Below, piece by piece: positions 36,293 to 44,865 of a DNA stretch of 62,813 nucleotides. Origin of the DNA: Verrucomicrobiota bacterium (GTDB taxonomy: Bacteria > Verrucomicrobiota > Verrucomicrobiia > Chthoniobacterales > UBA10450). The notes under the pieces were generated by a model that did not search any database, was not told the origin of the DNA, and was given only the letters and a program-made list of their open reading frames with translations. The position numbers and the translations under genes were made by a program. The DNA lies in the NCBI GenBank assembly GCA_003219415.1, contig QHOS01000030.1:1-62813 (forward strand), written 5' to 3'. The first letter of the stretch is position 1, and every line of letters begins with the position of its first letter.

Positions 36293-36650
36293 GCAGGAGT
36301 CTTTGTCCGTTGCGTCTGCAGGGCGCTCTGTATCTTGCGCGGCTGGCAGGTCCGATGCGGTGTACAAGAATTTGTGCAAGAATGAGGGTCCGTTCTGCTC
36401 GTCTATCGTGATTAACCCAATTAGCCTAGTGAGCCGAGAGCACGGTCTGGGGCGACTCTTTACTCATCGGCGCTTGGCGGCGGCTCGGTTTCGCCGCTAC
36501 TGCGCTGCGTATGTCTTTCTTGTTTTGTAACATTTTGCCGATTTGTAAAGAAAAGGGGGCAACGGCGAAAAGGCGGTCCCGACTACGAAGAATGACCAGC
36601 CGTAACATCTGACACGAAATCAAATCTTCGGATCAGGTGATTCAAAGTCA
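36293..36650 (+). repeat. Dispersed ~360-bp repeat, copy B
   Basis: Matches copy A (13878-14245) from GGAGTCTTTGTCCGTTGCGT to CAAATCTTCGGATCAGGTGA with many substitutions. It contains the tandem 12-mer motif at 36361-36382. The region downstream to about 36880 holds no recognisable gene. Confidence 0.6.
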
Positions 36651-36886
36651 GTAGCGCTTTTGAGTTACCAGTTGTCCAATTGCTCTCTAAATTGGGTCGA
36701 GTGCCACAAGAGAATTCTCAGTCGCTACCAATTTGGTTACCGAGTCCGACTGCGGGATACAAGATTTTCTAATTCGACGAGTTTTTCCTCGCATGAAGGA
36801 AGCAAACTCAAATGAAATTGCCAGAAAGCGCCAATCAATACCTTAAACCGACATTTATCTGGCAATAAGTGGCGATGAAAGAAACA

Positions 36887-37290
36887 TCAGCGCAGTAATA
36901 TCGTCGATGAACCTACTACATCAGAAGTATTGTTACGAAAGCTTGGAACTACTCGCGCTGAACGGCTCGCGCTGTTGCTCGTCCGCTCGGAGCGGAATGA
37001 TCTTGTCCGCGTGCTGGTCGGTCGGATAGGCGCGCCTCCATAGCCTGGCATATCGTTCGATGGCGAGCGCCCGCGGGGCACGAATGATGTGGCAGCCATC
37101 CTCCCGCAACAGGTGTCCGAGCACCTTGCCAAGCTCCCGCACGACTCTCCGCTTCGGCGATGTGTTCGCGCGCCAGCGTGCCGTCGCCGGGTTGGATAGG
37201 CGGACCGAGTGGATCAATCGGCCAATTGACGATCGCAGTCGTGTTGATCTTGCGGATCAGCTCGCACAACGCGAGCCGCCAGGTCGCCAC
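36887..37290 (-). pseudogene. Frameshifted gene remnant, unrecognised
   Basis: Two minus-strand frames join into a plausible protein: LCELIRKINTTAIVNWPIDP and then PLGPPIQPGDGTLAREHIAE in one, VVRELGKVLGHLLREDGCHI and IRAPRALAIERYARLWRRAY in the other. The switch is near 37160. I do not recognise the family. No intact start or end is visible, so it is likely an eroded gene. Confidence 0.3.
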
Positions 37291-37567
37291 CTGTATTGTG
37301 ACCGTGACCTACGAGAGGACGGCATCAGATGCTGCAGTTGGCCACTCCTCGAACAAGGACTGTCAGTGACTCCATCGTCTGGTCGACGACAAATATGTGC
37401 AGAGCAAGCATAGGACGGTAATGCTCGCCACAACAATAAATAACCGTGGCCCTCAAATCGCGATACCGTTGGATATGATCTGATGCAATTTTCACCACAG
37501 CCGGTAGCATTGGGCACATTTTCTTCGGAAAAATCGCCTGCCCTCCAGTTGGCGTCGATATGGATTT

Positions 37568-40435
37568 TCAGGGACAAGCTATGTTGCCCACGATAGAGTA
37601 CGTGGCAGCCGGATGACCGTTGTCCCGCTGGCCCCTAACAAACGTGTGGTCAACAAGGAGGGTCGAGCGCTCTAGGTTTTGGGTCTGAGCCGTGTCGCCG
37701 GTGAACGTCCTTCCGTTAACAGCCCCGAGCAGATCACCCGGAACTGGGCTGCCTACTGCCGATTTCGGGACGATAAGTGTAATCGTTCCATCAGCGTTAA
37801 AGCTGCTTCCCGGCAAGAATCCAATCAGGGTCTCCGTTGGGACGCCAATAACCAGCCCTACCACCTGAGTAGCGATAGTCCCATAATCAAACGTCACGGT
37901 TCCGTTTTGATCCGTTCTCATGCCGGCATAAAACTGCTCGGCTGCCGGGTCGTACGATTGGGCAGCGTATGAGTTCCAAACGATCCTCCACCTGCTACTA
38001 GGAGGTACAGTCGCCAGATTGGTTACTTTCATCTTGAACATTAGATTGCTTGTCCCAGGAGGCTCACCGACAGCAACGTAGTCGATAGCGAGCGAAGCAG
38101 GCGCTTGTCCTTGAAGTTGCTGTTCCGGATGACCCGGCGGCGTCTGTTGAACAATCAAGCCAGTGCACGTATTACCGAGGTAGGGTGCGGCGACTTCGTT
38201 GTTTCCGCATGATGTTCCCGGCCCATTTACTGCCAGTACTTTGTAATAATATGTCTTGGTGGGATCGGTGGCAGTAGTGTCGTTATAGGTTGTCTGATTT
38301 CCCGAAACGCTTGTCAATAGACTCTCAGCGCGGCTAGCCGTGCCTCGCATGATACGATAGCTGGTGATATTGGCATTACCTGTGTCTGCCTCGGACCAGG
38401 CGAGATGAGCGACGGAGTTGACTCGCCGGACCGTGACCGATGGCATGCCGGGTGCGGATCTGGCATGCAGCGGATTCGGCGGATCAAAGCTGGCAATAAG
38501 GCGGCGCCCGCTCGATTGTCGCGCGATCACACCTCTGGCCGTGTAGGCGTTGCCCTTAGCCGTAAGCACTGCCTGAGCACAGGCGCCATCGGCGCATCCG
38601 TCAACGTAGCCGACCTGCACCCGTCCCTGCTTGTCAACGGTCATGTCAAAGAAGTCGAGCAAGTTACGGCAAATATCGGCGCCGCCGTGCATCCAAATGC
38701 AACCGCGCTGCATTGGATCTTTGGGTGTTACATCGGTAGTCGTCCAGTGCAGTCCTTCATCAAATGTACTGGCCACGTAAAGATGCCAGATACCATTGAA
38801 ACTGTTTGCAGAACCATCGCCCGACATGGTCGAACCATAAAAAGCGATTGCGGCGCGGCCAGCATCGGCTGCTACCGCACTAGGGAAAGCAACATTCTTC
38901 AGACCATAAACTGTGCCCACATCATAGATGTTCTGCCATGTTTGACCGCGATCAGTAGATGTCGCGACGACAGCACTAGAACCGCCAGTAGCGCTACCAG
39001 CGACCGTGCCACTAGACATTGCAAAATAGATGCGACCATTACTGTCGATCGCTACAGCAGGATCCTGGAGATTCGCGTTGGCGCGGGTCTGGCTGCTTGC
39101 GTTTTGGACGGGACGTATGCTCCATGTTAAGCCGTTATCTTCTGAAACGACGACCGCGCCCGTGCCGCCACAACTGTTGTTGGGCAGATAAACGGTTCCG
39201 TCGGGCGCAACTTTAACATGTCCATGCAATCCACCGCATTGACTCGTGTAGGTAGGTATTGGTGGTCCGTAAGTGACGCCTCCATCATCGCTGCGCAAAC
39301 AAAACGCAGTAACCAGGTCTTGGGAGCAATAATAAACGGCATTCGGGTATGGGCCGTGAGACGGAGCAGGCGTATGATATGGCCCGCCACCGATCGTCTC
39401 ATGATCAATACCAGAACCCAACGGTCCAGGGTTTGGGGACCAGCCAGCGTAACTAGGCTGGCCTAGTTGATCGAGGCCGTCAGTATCTGTGAATGAAACT
39501 TTGCACGTTGGCGAGGTGAGGGTGAGTTCGCCGGCAAACACACGCCCAGTCTGACGATCCGTGAAGCCGATGGGATCGGAATCGACGAATTGAGATGTTG
39601 GGGCGGGGCTGTTATACCAAGTCGCGCTCTGGGCGTTTGCGGGGCAACTATCGTCGAACTTTATGAAGAGCGTTTGAAGGTCTGACTGGAAGTTCGTCAC
39701 GCCTGCAACTGAGTTTGGTGAGTTCCAATTGACGCCGATGGAAGGTTCGCCGGCGTCATATCCCATATATTCGACGGTGTGCACAGTCGGTCCCTGGCTA
39801 CTGTCGGTAACCTGTACCAAAGTCCCCGGCGCCTCGAAGTTCTGGAATCCGATTTTCGGGCCGCGATCCTGAGGAGCCGATGGAGCTAAAGCAGATCCTG
39901 CTGATGCTGATATTGCACTGGCGCTGCCGGAATACTGAAAGGCCGCAGTGGCACTGAAATAAACTACGTGAACCGAAAACTGACCGGTACCGACATCCGG
40001 ATTGCTGGGATCAAGATCGACTACTTCTGGGGGTGTTCCGCCATGCGCCGATGTACCACCTGTGACGATCGGCCCATTGTTATCGCCTTTGTGGACATAG
40101 ACATCGTAATCGGTCAGGCCGGAAGGATCGGTGCAACTGATAACAATGCGCGCCTTAAGGCCAGTCCAGTTACTTGGCGTGCCCGATAAGCTCAGAATGA
40201 AGGTATCGCAGTTTACGCCTTCGACGCAGGTGCTTTCGTCCAGCGAACTGCCGCCAGCCGCCGTCCCAACCCAATTTACCGTCGGCCCCCCGGGATTAAG
40301 TGTTCCGGAACTAGGCATCGCCGAGTGTAAGCGGGCTGTGAAGAGCCCGAACACAATCAGGAAAATACCCGTAACAAAAAAAAGCGCGCCGATAGTGGCG
40401 CGCGCGGTCATCGAAGGAGAGGAAATCTTTTTCAT
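37568..40435 (-). CDS. Large exported BNR/sialidase-fold protein with fibronectin-like domain
   Basis: The product has 955 residues. A signal anchor (IGALFFVTGIFLIVFGLFTA) is followed by a beta-sandwich module (about 45-175), then a six-bladed BNR-like propeller with Asp-box-type turns (RSDDGGVTYGPPIPT; VSEDNGLTWSIRP; ATSTDRGQTWQNIYD; STFDEGLHWTTTD), a fibronectin type III-like domain (VNSVAHLAWSEADTGNANIT) and a C-terminal beta domain. There is no clear catalytic arginine triad for a true sialidase, so binding or another hydrolase role is possible. Many Cys pairs suggest an extracytoplasmic location. It stands alone; its neighbours are a lipoprotein gene upstream and relic DNA downstream. 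Confidence 0.8.
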   Translation of the reverse strand: MKKISSPSMTARATIGALFFVTGIFLIVFGLFTARLHSAMPSSGTLNPGGPTVNWVGTAAGGSSLDESTCVEGVNCDTFILSLSGTPSNWTGLKARIVISCTDPSGLTDYDVYVHKGDNNGPIVTGGTSAHGGTPPEVVDLDPSNPDVGTGQFSVHVVYFSATAAFQYSGSASAISASAGSALAPSAPQDRGPKIGFQNFEAPGTLVQVTDSSQGPTVHTVEYMGYDAGEPSIGVNWNSPNSVAGVTNFQSDLQTLFIKFDDSCPANAQSATWYNSPAPTSQFVDSDPIGFTDRQTGRVFAGELTLTSPTCKVSFTDTDGLDQLGQPSYAGWSPNPGPLGSGIDHETIGGGPYHTPAPSHGPYPNAVYYCSQDLVTAFCLRSDDGGVTYGPPIPTYTSQCGGLHGHVKVAPDGTVYLPNNSCGGTGAVVVSEDNGLTWSIRPVQNASSQTRANANLQDPAVAIDSNGRIYFAMSSGTVAGSATGGSSAVVATSTDRGQTWQNIYDVGTVYGLKNVAFPSAVAADAGRAAIAFYGSTMSGDGSANSFNGIWHLYVASTFDEGLHWTTTDVTPKDPMQRGCIWMHGGADICRNLLDFFDMTVDKQGRVQVGYVDGCADGACAQAVLTAKGNAYTARGVIARQSSGRRLIASFDPPNPLHARSAPGMPSVTVRRVNSVAHLAWSEADTGNANITSYRIMRGTASRAESLLTSVSGNQTTYNDTTATDPTKTYYYKVLAVNGPGTSCGNNEVAAPYLGNTCTGLIVQQTPPGHPEQQLQGQAPASLAIDYVAVGEPPGTSNLMFKMKVTNLATVPPSSRWRIVWNSYAAQSYDPAAEQFYAGMRTDQNGTVTFDYGTIATQVVGLVIGVPTETLIGFLPGSSFNADGTITLIVPKSAVGSPVPGDLLGAVNGRTFTGDTAQTQNLERSTLLVDHTFVRGQRDNGHPAATYSIVGNIACP

Positions 40436-40531
40436 AGGCAGAACGTTGATAAAAGTCTGTCTTAAGATTCGGGAAAATAGGCGAGCGCGGTCGCCTCACA
40501 ACACTTCATAAGTCCAGCGTGTCGGAAAGGT

Positions 40532-41098
40532 TTACAGCCGTTGAAGCGCTTTTTGGGCGAGCACTTTCGACTTCTCGAGTTTGGCATCTTCGTCATCCGT
40601 TCCGCCGATGCCGACCGAGAAGAAAGCATCCCCTTTTAGAACATAAAGCACGCCGCCAAATCGATTGCTCACCCAATAAGCATCGTCCCCAAGGCCATCA
40701 ATTTTTTTCGGCGCAGGTCCCTGCTCTTTTTCGGCACTCTTGGTCTCCGGTTTCTCATCGCGCTCTTTTTGGTTTCCATTGTAAGGGCCAAACTTCTCTC
40801 TCCAGAAGTCTTTTGGACTGCGCTCGCTGCGCTGCTTCGAGTCGGGTTGTACAAGGGCCAGAATCACTGATTTGCTAAATTCCGCTGCGGTGTAGAAACA
40901 TTGAGAAACCCGGAAAACTCCGTCCGAATGTTCGCTGCTCTTTGTCTCATTCACCGGAGCTTCCTGAACCGATGCGACTTCCTCTTTGGAGACAAGACTG
41001 CAGGCATCGCGCATGACGATCGTGTTTCCGCGTTCTCTGCATCCGCCGAGCATCAATAAAAGGGATAGCGGGAGAGAGACGAACAGAAGACTGCGCAC
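40532..41098 (-). CDS. Lipoprotein, family unknown
   Basis: The frame reaches 41149, but GTG 41098 gives a standard lipoprotein signal (VRSLLFVSLPLSLLLMLGGC) with lipobox LGGC. The mature part of about 165 residues begins with CSLVSKEEVASVQEAPVNET, contains a second Cys in VSQCFYTAAEFSKSV, a Lys/Glu-rich stretch and ends with GDAFFSVGIGG and a helix. The CSLVSKEEV opening resembles the DUF3558-like lipoproteins. It is anchored in the envelope. It lies 96 bp upstream of the BNR protein gene, same strand. Confidence 0.7.
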   Translation of the reverse strand: MRSLLFVSLPLSLLLMLGGCRERGNTIVMRDACSLVSKEEVASVQEAPVNETKSSEHSDGVFRVSQCFYTAAEFSKSVILALVQPDSKQRSERSPKDFWREKFGPYNGNQKERDEKPETKSAEKEQGPAPKKIDGLGDDAYWVSNRFGGVLYVLKGDAFFSVGIGGTDDEDAKLEKSKVLAQKALQRL

Positions 41099-41370
41099 GG
41101 AAGAACTTTCACCTAACGAACGCGCTCGGACAAACATGTCTGGCAACAATTCCCGGGGACTTTGTCGGTTTTACGTAATGGTCGCTACGTTGCTTGCCAA
41201 GTTGACGAATATTGCAGCCGTTGCTCTGGCGCCGTTCCAAGTGTCTTGAAGTACTCGGGAACGTCGGCGCGCAGATACTCCAAGGAACCTTCGCGCAGCC
41301 TTCTAGCCGAGTGTAAGTCTGGCGCGGGAACGCGTTTTTCCCTTCGAGGCTGTCTGCGGGACAGCCCAAT

Positions 41371-41392
41371 TGTACTAGGATTTGTGCGAGAG
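41371..41392 (+). repeat. Tandem 12-mer motif, copy 5
   Basis: TGTACTAGGATT followed by TGTGCGAGAG. It is the most diverged of the five copies and lies only 17 bp before the tRNA-Leu fragment, the closest association of motif and tRNA in the window. Confidence 0.55.
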
Positions 41393-41409
41393 CGGATGAA
41401 ATTTCTAAC

Positions 41410-41455
41410 GCCGGCGAGGCGGAATTGGCAGACGAGCTGGACTCAAAATTCAGGA
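41410..41455 (+). pseudogene. tRNA-Leu fragment (CAA), 5' half
   Basis: GCCGGCGAGGCGGAATTGGC continues AGACGAGCTGGACTCAAAAT and TCAG, reproducing the acceptor 5' strand, D-arm and anticodon arm of tRNA-Leu with anticodon CAA. The anticodon stem can pair (CTGGA/TTCAG). Downstream there is no proper T-loop and no complementary CGCCGGC acceptor strand, so this is not a working gene. Confidence 0.65.
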
Positions 41456-41880
41456 ACCGGCGATTTCATCTGATCAAATCCGATCAAATGCGGTTCACAA
41501 TTTTCATAGGGAAATCAGCCGTTTCCCGGCGGCAATCCAGCAATCGCGAAAGGTAGTCTAAAAAAAGGCGAAAGTAGAACAAAAGTAGAACAATCGAGGT
41601 CCGGCTCGTTTATCTCCACAAACACTCACGCGCGCGCGCGAAAGACGAGGGCACATTAGTAACTTATGTAATGCCTGTTTACGAGTCGCCCTTCGCTGAT
41701 TCCGCTCGGTTAAATTTGTCTGAATCTCCCGCACGCGCGCGTAAGAGCGGGTCACTTTCGGCACCAATCAGTAAACAAACGAGCAAAATGAAACCTCCTG
41801 CGCGGCAAAGCGCCCCAGCGGCACCCCGAGGGAGCCTTCCAAAATTAACTGAGCACGAATAGTTTCGGCACGGTTAGTTC

Positions 41881-43149
41881 TTAGTTAGCGAGGTAACGTG
41901 CGAGAGTGGTTCCGCTGTTGCTGTTGCCCACGGCAACGATCTTGCCATCGATTTGGATAAGCACAGTGTTAGCAAAGGCCTCGCTGGTGCCAAATGGTGT
42001 GCTTACAAACCCGCCATTACCGAACGTCGTGTCGACCCTTCCGTTGGGACTATAGCGCACCAAAGCAAAGTCGGACGGACCAGGAACAGCATCCACATCA
42101 GTGAGGGCTGTTTGTCCAACCGCGACAATGTCGCCGTTTCTCTGGAGGGCGAGAGCAAAAGCATGTGCCAGGATATTCCCAGGGAATGGTGTTGCCACCC
42201 CGCCGTGATTCCCGAAGCTGTTATCAATCGTGCCGTCCGTGTTGTAGCTTACCAACAGGAAACCCGATACGCTGTGGGTAAACATGAGATTCGGAGAGGT
42301 AACAATGCTGCCGGCGCTAATGATCCTCGTTACACCCGTGGAGTTGGTAGAAACGACAAATCCGCCCGCGCCGTTAAAGGCGAACCCCGGAGTCTGGCCG
42401 TTGACACCGAAACTTGTAACAAGACTGCCATTCGGAGCGTAGAGGGACGCTACGCTGCCGGCGCCGATCAGGATGTTGCCATTTGGCAGAAGCACGATCG
42501 ATTCGCCGCCGACTGTGGCGGCTGCGCCATTCAAGCCAAAGGTCGAGTCAAGCTGGCCATTCGTGAGCAAGCGCGCGACGATGCGTCCGGTGGCGACGAG
42601 AATTCTGCCGTTAGATTGCAGGGCCAACCCTTCACTGGCTGGCGGAAGGAAGAGTCCGGCTGCTTGGATGGTTGCGGCGCCGTTGCTGCCGAAGGTGGTG
42701 TCTGGGCTACCGTTAGTATTGAAGCGGAAAACCTTGAGCCGAAGATTACCGGGAGCCGCCGTGAGAATTTTCCCGTCCGTTTGAATGGCCACGGCAAACG
42801 CGGGGCCGGCGTTAGTGCCACCGATCAACACCTCACCGCCGGTCCCGAAGCTAGGATCGAGCGTACCATTGGTGTTGTAACGCAGGAGGCCAGGCTGTTG
42901 GAAGTTCTGCTGGATCGCGATTCCCCCGGCTACCACGATCTTGCCGTCACTCTGTAGGGCTGCAGCATTGGCGCCTGTGTTAGCCGTAGTGACAATGCCG
43001 TTGATACCGAAAAGAGGGTCCAGACTTCCTGCTTGACCCATCGATAGGCTAGGTAAAACAAGAACTGTTAAGAATAAGAGCAGCGGAAACCATTTTGCAG
43101 AGGTTTTGCTTTTTGTGAAATTCCGAGGATTAAACAGTGAGCGTTTCAT
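41881..43149 (-). CDS. Exported delta-60 repeat protein
   Basis: ATG 43149 (MKRSLFNPRNFTKSKTSAKW) is preferred to an in-frame start at 43191. A hydrophobic segment (FPLLLFLTVLVLPSLSMGQA) is the signal peptide. The rest is made of about seven delta-60 repeats with the recurring pattern D-x-x-FG-x-x-G, ALQ-x-DGKI-x-x-x-G and RY-x-x-NG-x-x-D-x-x-FG (for example GSLDPLFGINGIVTT; VIQIDGKIVAVGNSN near the end). Such proteins fold as propellers, are secreted and occur widely in Verrucomicrobiota and delta-proteobacteria with no defined role. Isolated gene. Confidence 0.85.
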   Translation of the reverse strand: MKRSLFNPRNFTKSKTSAKWFPLLLFLTVLVLPSLSMGQAGSLDPLFGINGIVTTANTGANAAALQSDGKIVVAGGIAIQQNFQQPGLLRYNTNGTLDPSFGTGGEVLIGGTNAGPAFAVAIQTDGKILTAAPGNLRLKVFRFNTNGSPDTTFGSNGAATIQAAGLFLPPASEGLALQSNGRILVATGRIVARLLTNGQLDSTFGLNGAAATVGGESIVLLPNGNILIGAGSVASLYAPNGSLVTSFGVNGQTPGFAFNGAGGFVVSTNSTGVTRIISAGSIVTSPNLMFTHSVSGFLLVSYNTDGTIDNSFGNHGGVATPFPGNILAHAFALALQRNGDIVAVGQTALTDVDAVPGPSDFALVRYSPNGRVDTTFGNGGFVSTPFGTSEAFANTVLIQIDGKIVAVGNSNSGTTLARYLAN

Positions 43150-43477
43150 GAAGCATAACAACAATGTTGATGAGATTCGTCTTATTTTCATAACCTATGG
43201 AGTCGTAGCAATGCGCTTCGACTGCAACAGCTTAACGGTAACGCGATTGTTACTGCTACCGCCGGTTTTTGTCAGACCGATTAATACCGGAAGAAACAGC
43301 TTTGGTCCGAAACAGAAGGCGGAACGCTCGGTACGAATTGTGAGTACTGGCCGTAGTGAACGTGACTCGCGCGCCAGCAAAAGCAAATTGAAGCGCTTAC
43401 TGCGGGCGTACAGAAAGTGACCGACCAAAATTGAAGCGAGCAAAGCTACGCCGCAAGTGGTCAACAACAATTAGCAA

Positions 43478-43675
43478 AGCTTCTGACAATCTCAGCAAAG
43501 CCGGTGGGAGTTGGGGCTGCATCTCAGCCGAGGATTCTTGGGGGGCGAACGATCTTCGTTGCGGATGCGCATCGCGACGACGGAAAGCGTTTCGTTGTGC
43601 GCGCGGATGAAAAGTTGACTGCTCTTGTTGAACTGGAATCCGCCGATTCAGGGCACGTCGCTTGAAAACGTGAAA
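43478..43675 (+). repeat. Dispersed repeat with coding relic
   Basis: AGCAAAGCCGGTGGGAGTTG and onward parallels 17505-17700. One frame reads GRTIFVADAHRDDGKRFVVR and then ADEKLTALVELESADSGHVA before a stop; the same frame is broken at 17 kb. The first 30 bases also resemble the element before the cyclase genes (13578-13612). It looks like a small mobile or att-associated unit rather than a gene with a start. Confidence 0.45.
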
Positions 43676-43739
43676 TCCATACGAACAAGAATTCTCACTG
43701 TGACGCAAAGGTTAGACCGCCGTAATAGTAGCAGGAAAT

Positions 43740-44402
43740 ATGCGAAACTGGATCAGGAGGCATCCGTTAATTGCCGCTCTTGCAGCTTTTGCATTCGGTG
43801 CCGCGCCCCAATGGATCGCATCAGTTTGGTCGCTTTTCTCAAGCGAACCGCTCGTGCCTTGGCTCGCAAGGCATAACGTCCCGACACTTCCGTTTTCGCC
43901 GTTATGGGTAACTGGAAGCATCAGTGTGATTTTGATAGCAGCAATATTTTTCGTGGTTCAGCGACAGAATCAACCAATGGTGCATACGAAAAAACTGGAA
44001 CAAGGTAGAAGCCCTCAACCAATAATCGTCGCCATAGATGAATTGAAGGCACTCCGTTACGAGGGCGAAAGACTGGTGGGTCGATTTCAGGAAGATTCTG
44101 TAAAACCGACCTTCGGGGAAGTCGAGAACTGGAGAAAGAGAACTCGGGATTGTGCTCGCCAGAACACGCTGGCGAGCCTTGTTACGGCGAAGGATTTACT
44201 AACATTAGAAAAACCATGGGACGAAGGCGAAGTGCTTAGAATCACTGCGAAATTCCTCGATCATGGATGTTTTCTCGATGGCTCGACGCAGATGGCCGTG
44301 TTTCAGCATCTTTGGGGACAAGTGATGTCCAGATCAGCGGGAAAACGAGCGTTGCCCGAAAACACGGAGAGTCGGTGCGACAACAGACGGTCACCCAAAT
44401 AG
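43740..44402 (+). CDS. Membrane protein with soluble C-terminal part
   Basis: The product has 220 residues. Helix 1 (HPLIAALAAFAFGAAPQWIA) and helix 2 (LWVTGSISVILIAAIFFVVQ) enclose a short loop, followed by a helical soluble domain rich in Glu, Lys and Arg (FGEVENWRKRTRDCARQNTL, LTLEKPWDEGEVLRITAKFL). From about residue 200 the frame overlaps a minus-strand gene fragment and ends with Arg/Ser-rich residues, so the natural C-terminus has probably been lost. Family not known to me. Confidence 0.55.
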   Translation: MRNWIRRHPLIAALAAFAFGAAPQWIASVWSLFSSEPLVPWLARHNVPTLPFSPLWVTGSISVILIAAIFFVVQRQNQPMVHTKKLEQGRSPQPIIVAIDELKALRYEGERLVGRFQEDSVKPTFGEVENWRKRTRDCARQNTLASLVTAKDLLTLEKPWDEGEVLRITAKFLDHGCFLDGSTQMAVFQHLWGQVMSRSAGKRALPENTESRCDNRRSPK

Positions 44403-44615
44403 GGCAGCGTGAAGCACAGGCCATACGTGATCCTCACGGCTACGTAGACAGCCGTTGGAAAAGGCACCATTCCGCGATACCGGATCGCGAGCCTGGCGAC
44501 TTGCACCGCGAGGACGAAGGGAACACCGACAATGATCCTCTGCGCTCGAGTGAACCGAAGCAAAAAAAGCGGCGCCAACCACGCACCCAGCGCGACGAAA
44601 CGGTCGTAAACCGCG
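44303..44615 (-). pseudogene. Fragment resembling apolipoprotein N-acyltransferase membrane region
   Basis: The minus strand encodes YDRFVALGAWLAPLFLLRFT, then VARLAIRYRGMVPFPTAVYV and LCFTLPYLGDRLLSHRL, hydrophobic helices in the order found at the N-terminus of Lnt-like proteins. There is no start codon region, and the nitrilase-type catalytic domain is absent; the frame stops in unrelated sequence. It is transcribed against the gene at 43740, and the two meet at a breakpoint near 44335. Confidence 0.45.
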
Positions 44616-44865
44616 GGCGAACAGTGTCAAAAGGGTATCAAACGAGGGTCCGTAACCTCCTTTTCAGACGTCAGAAGTCAGAGGTCAGTTTCCGCTCGAT
44701 GTCAAAAGGGTTCCAAATGGTCGGGTTCAGGGGCTCGACCCAAGGAGAAATCGCCTTTGAGGATTTCCCGTTCCGGCTAAATAAAAGGGTTAAATGACAA
44801 AAAGGTACCGGACCCGGTAGGCTCCGAGGGTTTCTGTATTACGAAAACTTACTACTCCTTAGGCC

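Noticed and set aside
38405-39130. Plus-strand frame of 241 codons
   Set aside because: Antisense shadow of the BNR protein gene; Arg/Ser/Cys-rich, no signal or domain.
40380-40410. GC-rich hairpin with A-run resembling a terminator
   Set aside because: It lies inside the first codons of the BNR protein gene and pairs poorly beyond the GCGCGC runs, so it is probably coding sequence only.
41410-41500. Functional tRNA-Leu
   Set aside because: The 5' half is good, but no T-loop with the TTC motif and no matching acceptor 3' strand follow.
41953-42957. Plus-strand frame of 334 codons
   Set aside because: It lies opposite the delta-60 repeat gene, whose repeats explain both the length and the lack of stops; its translation has no family features.
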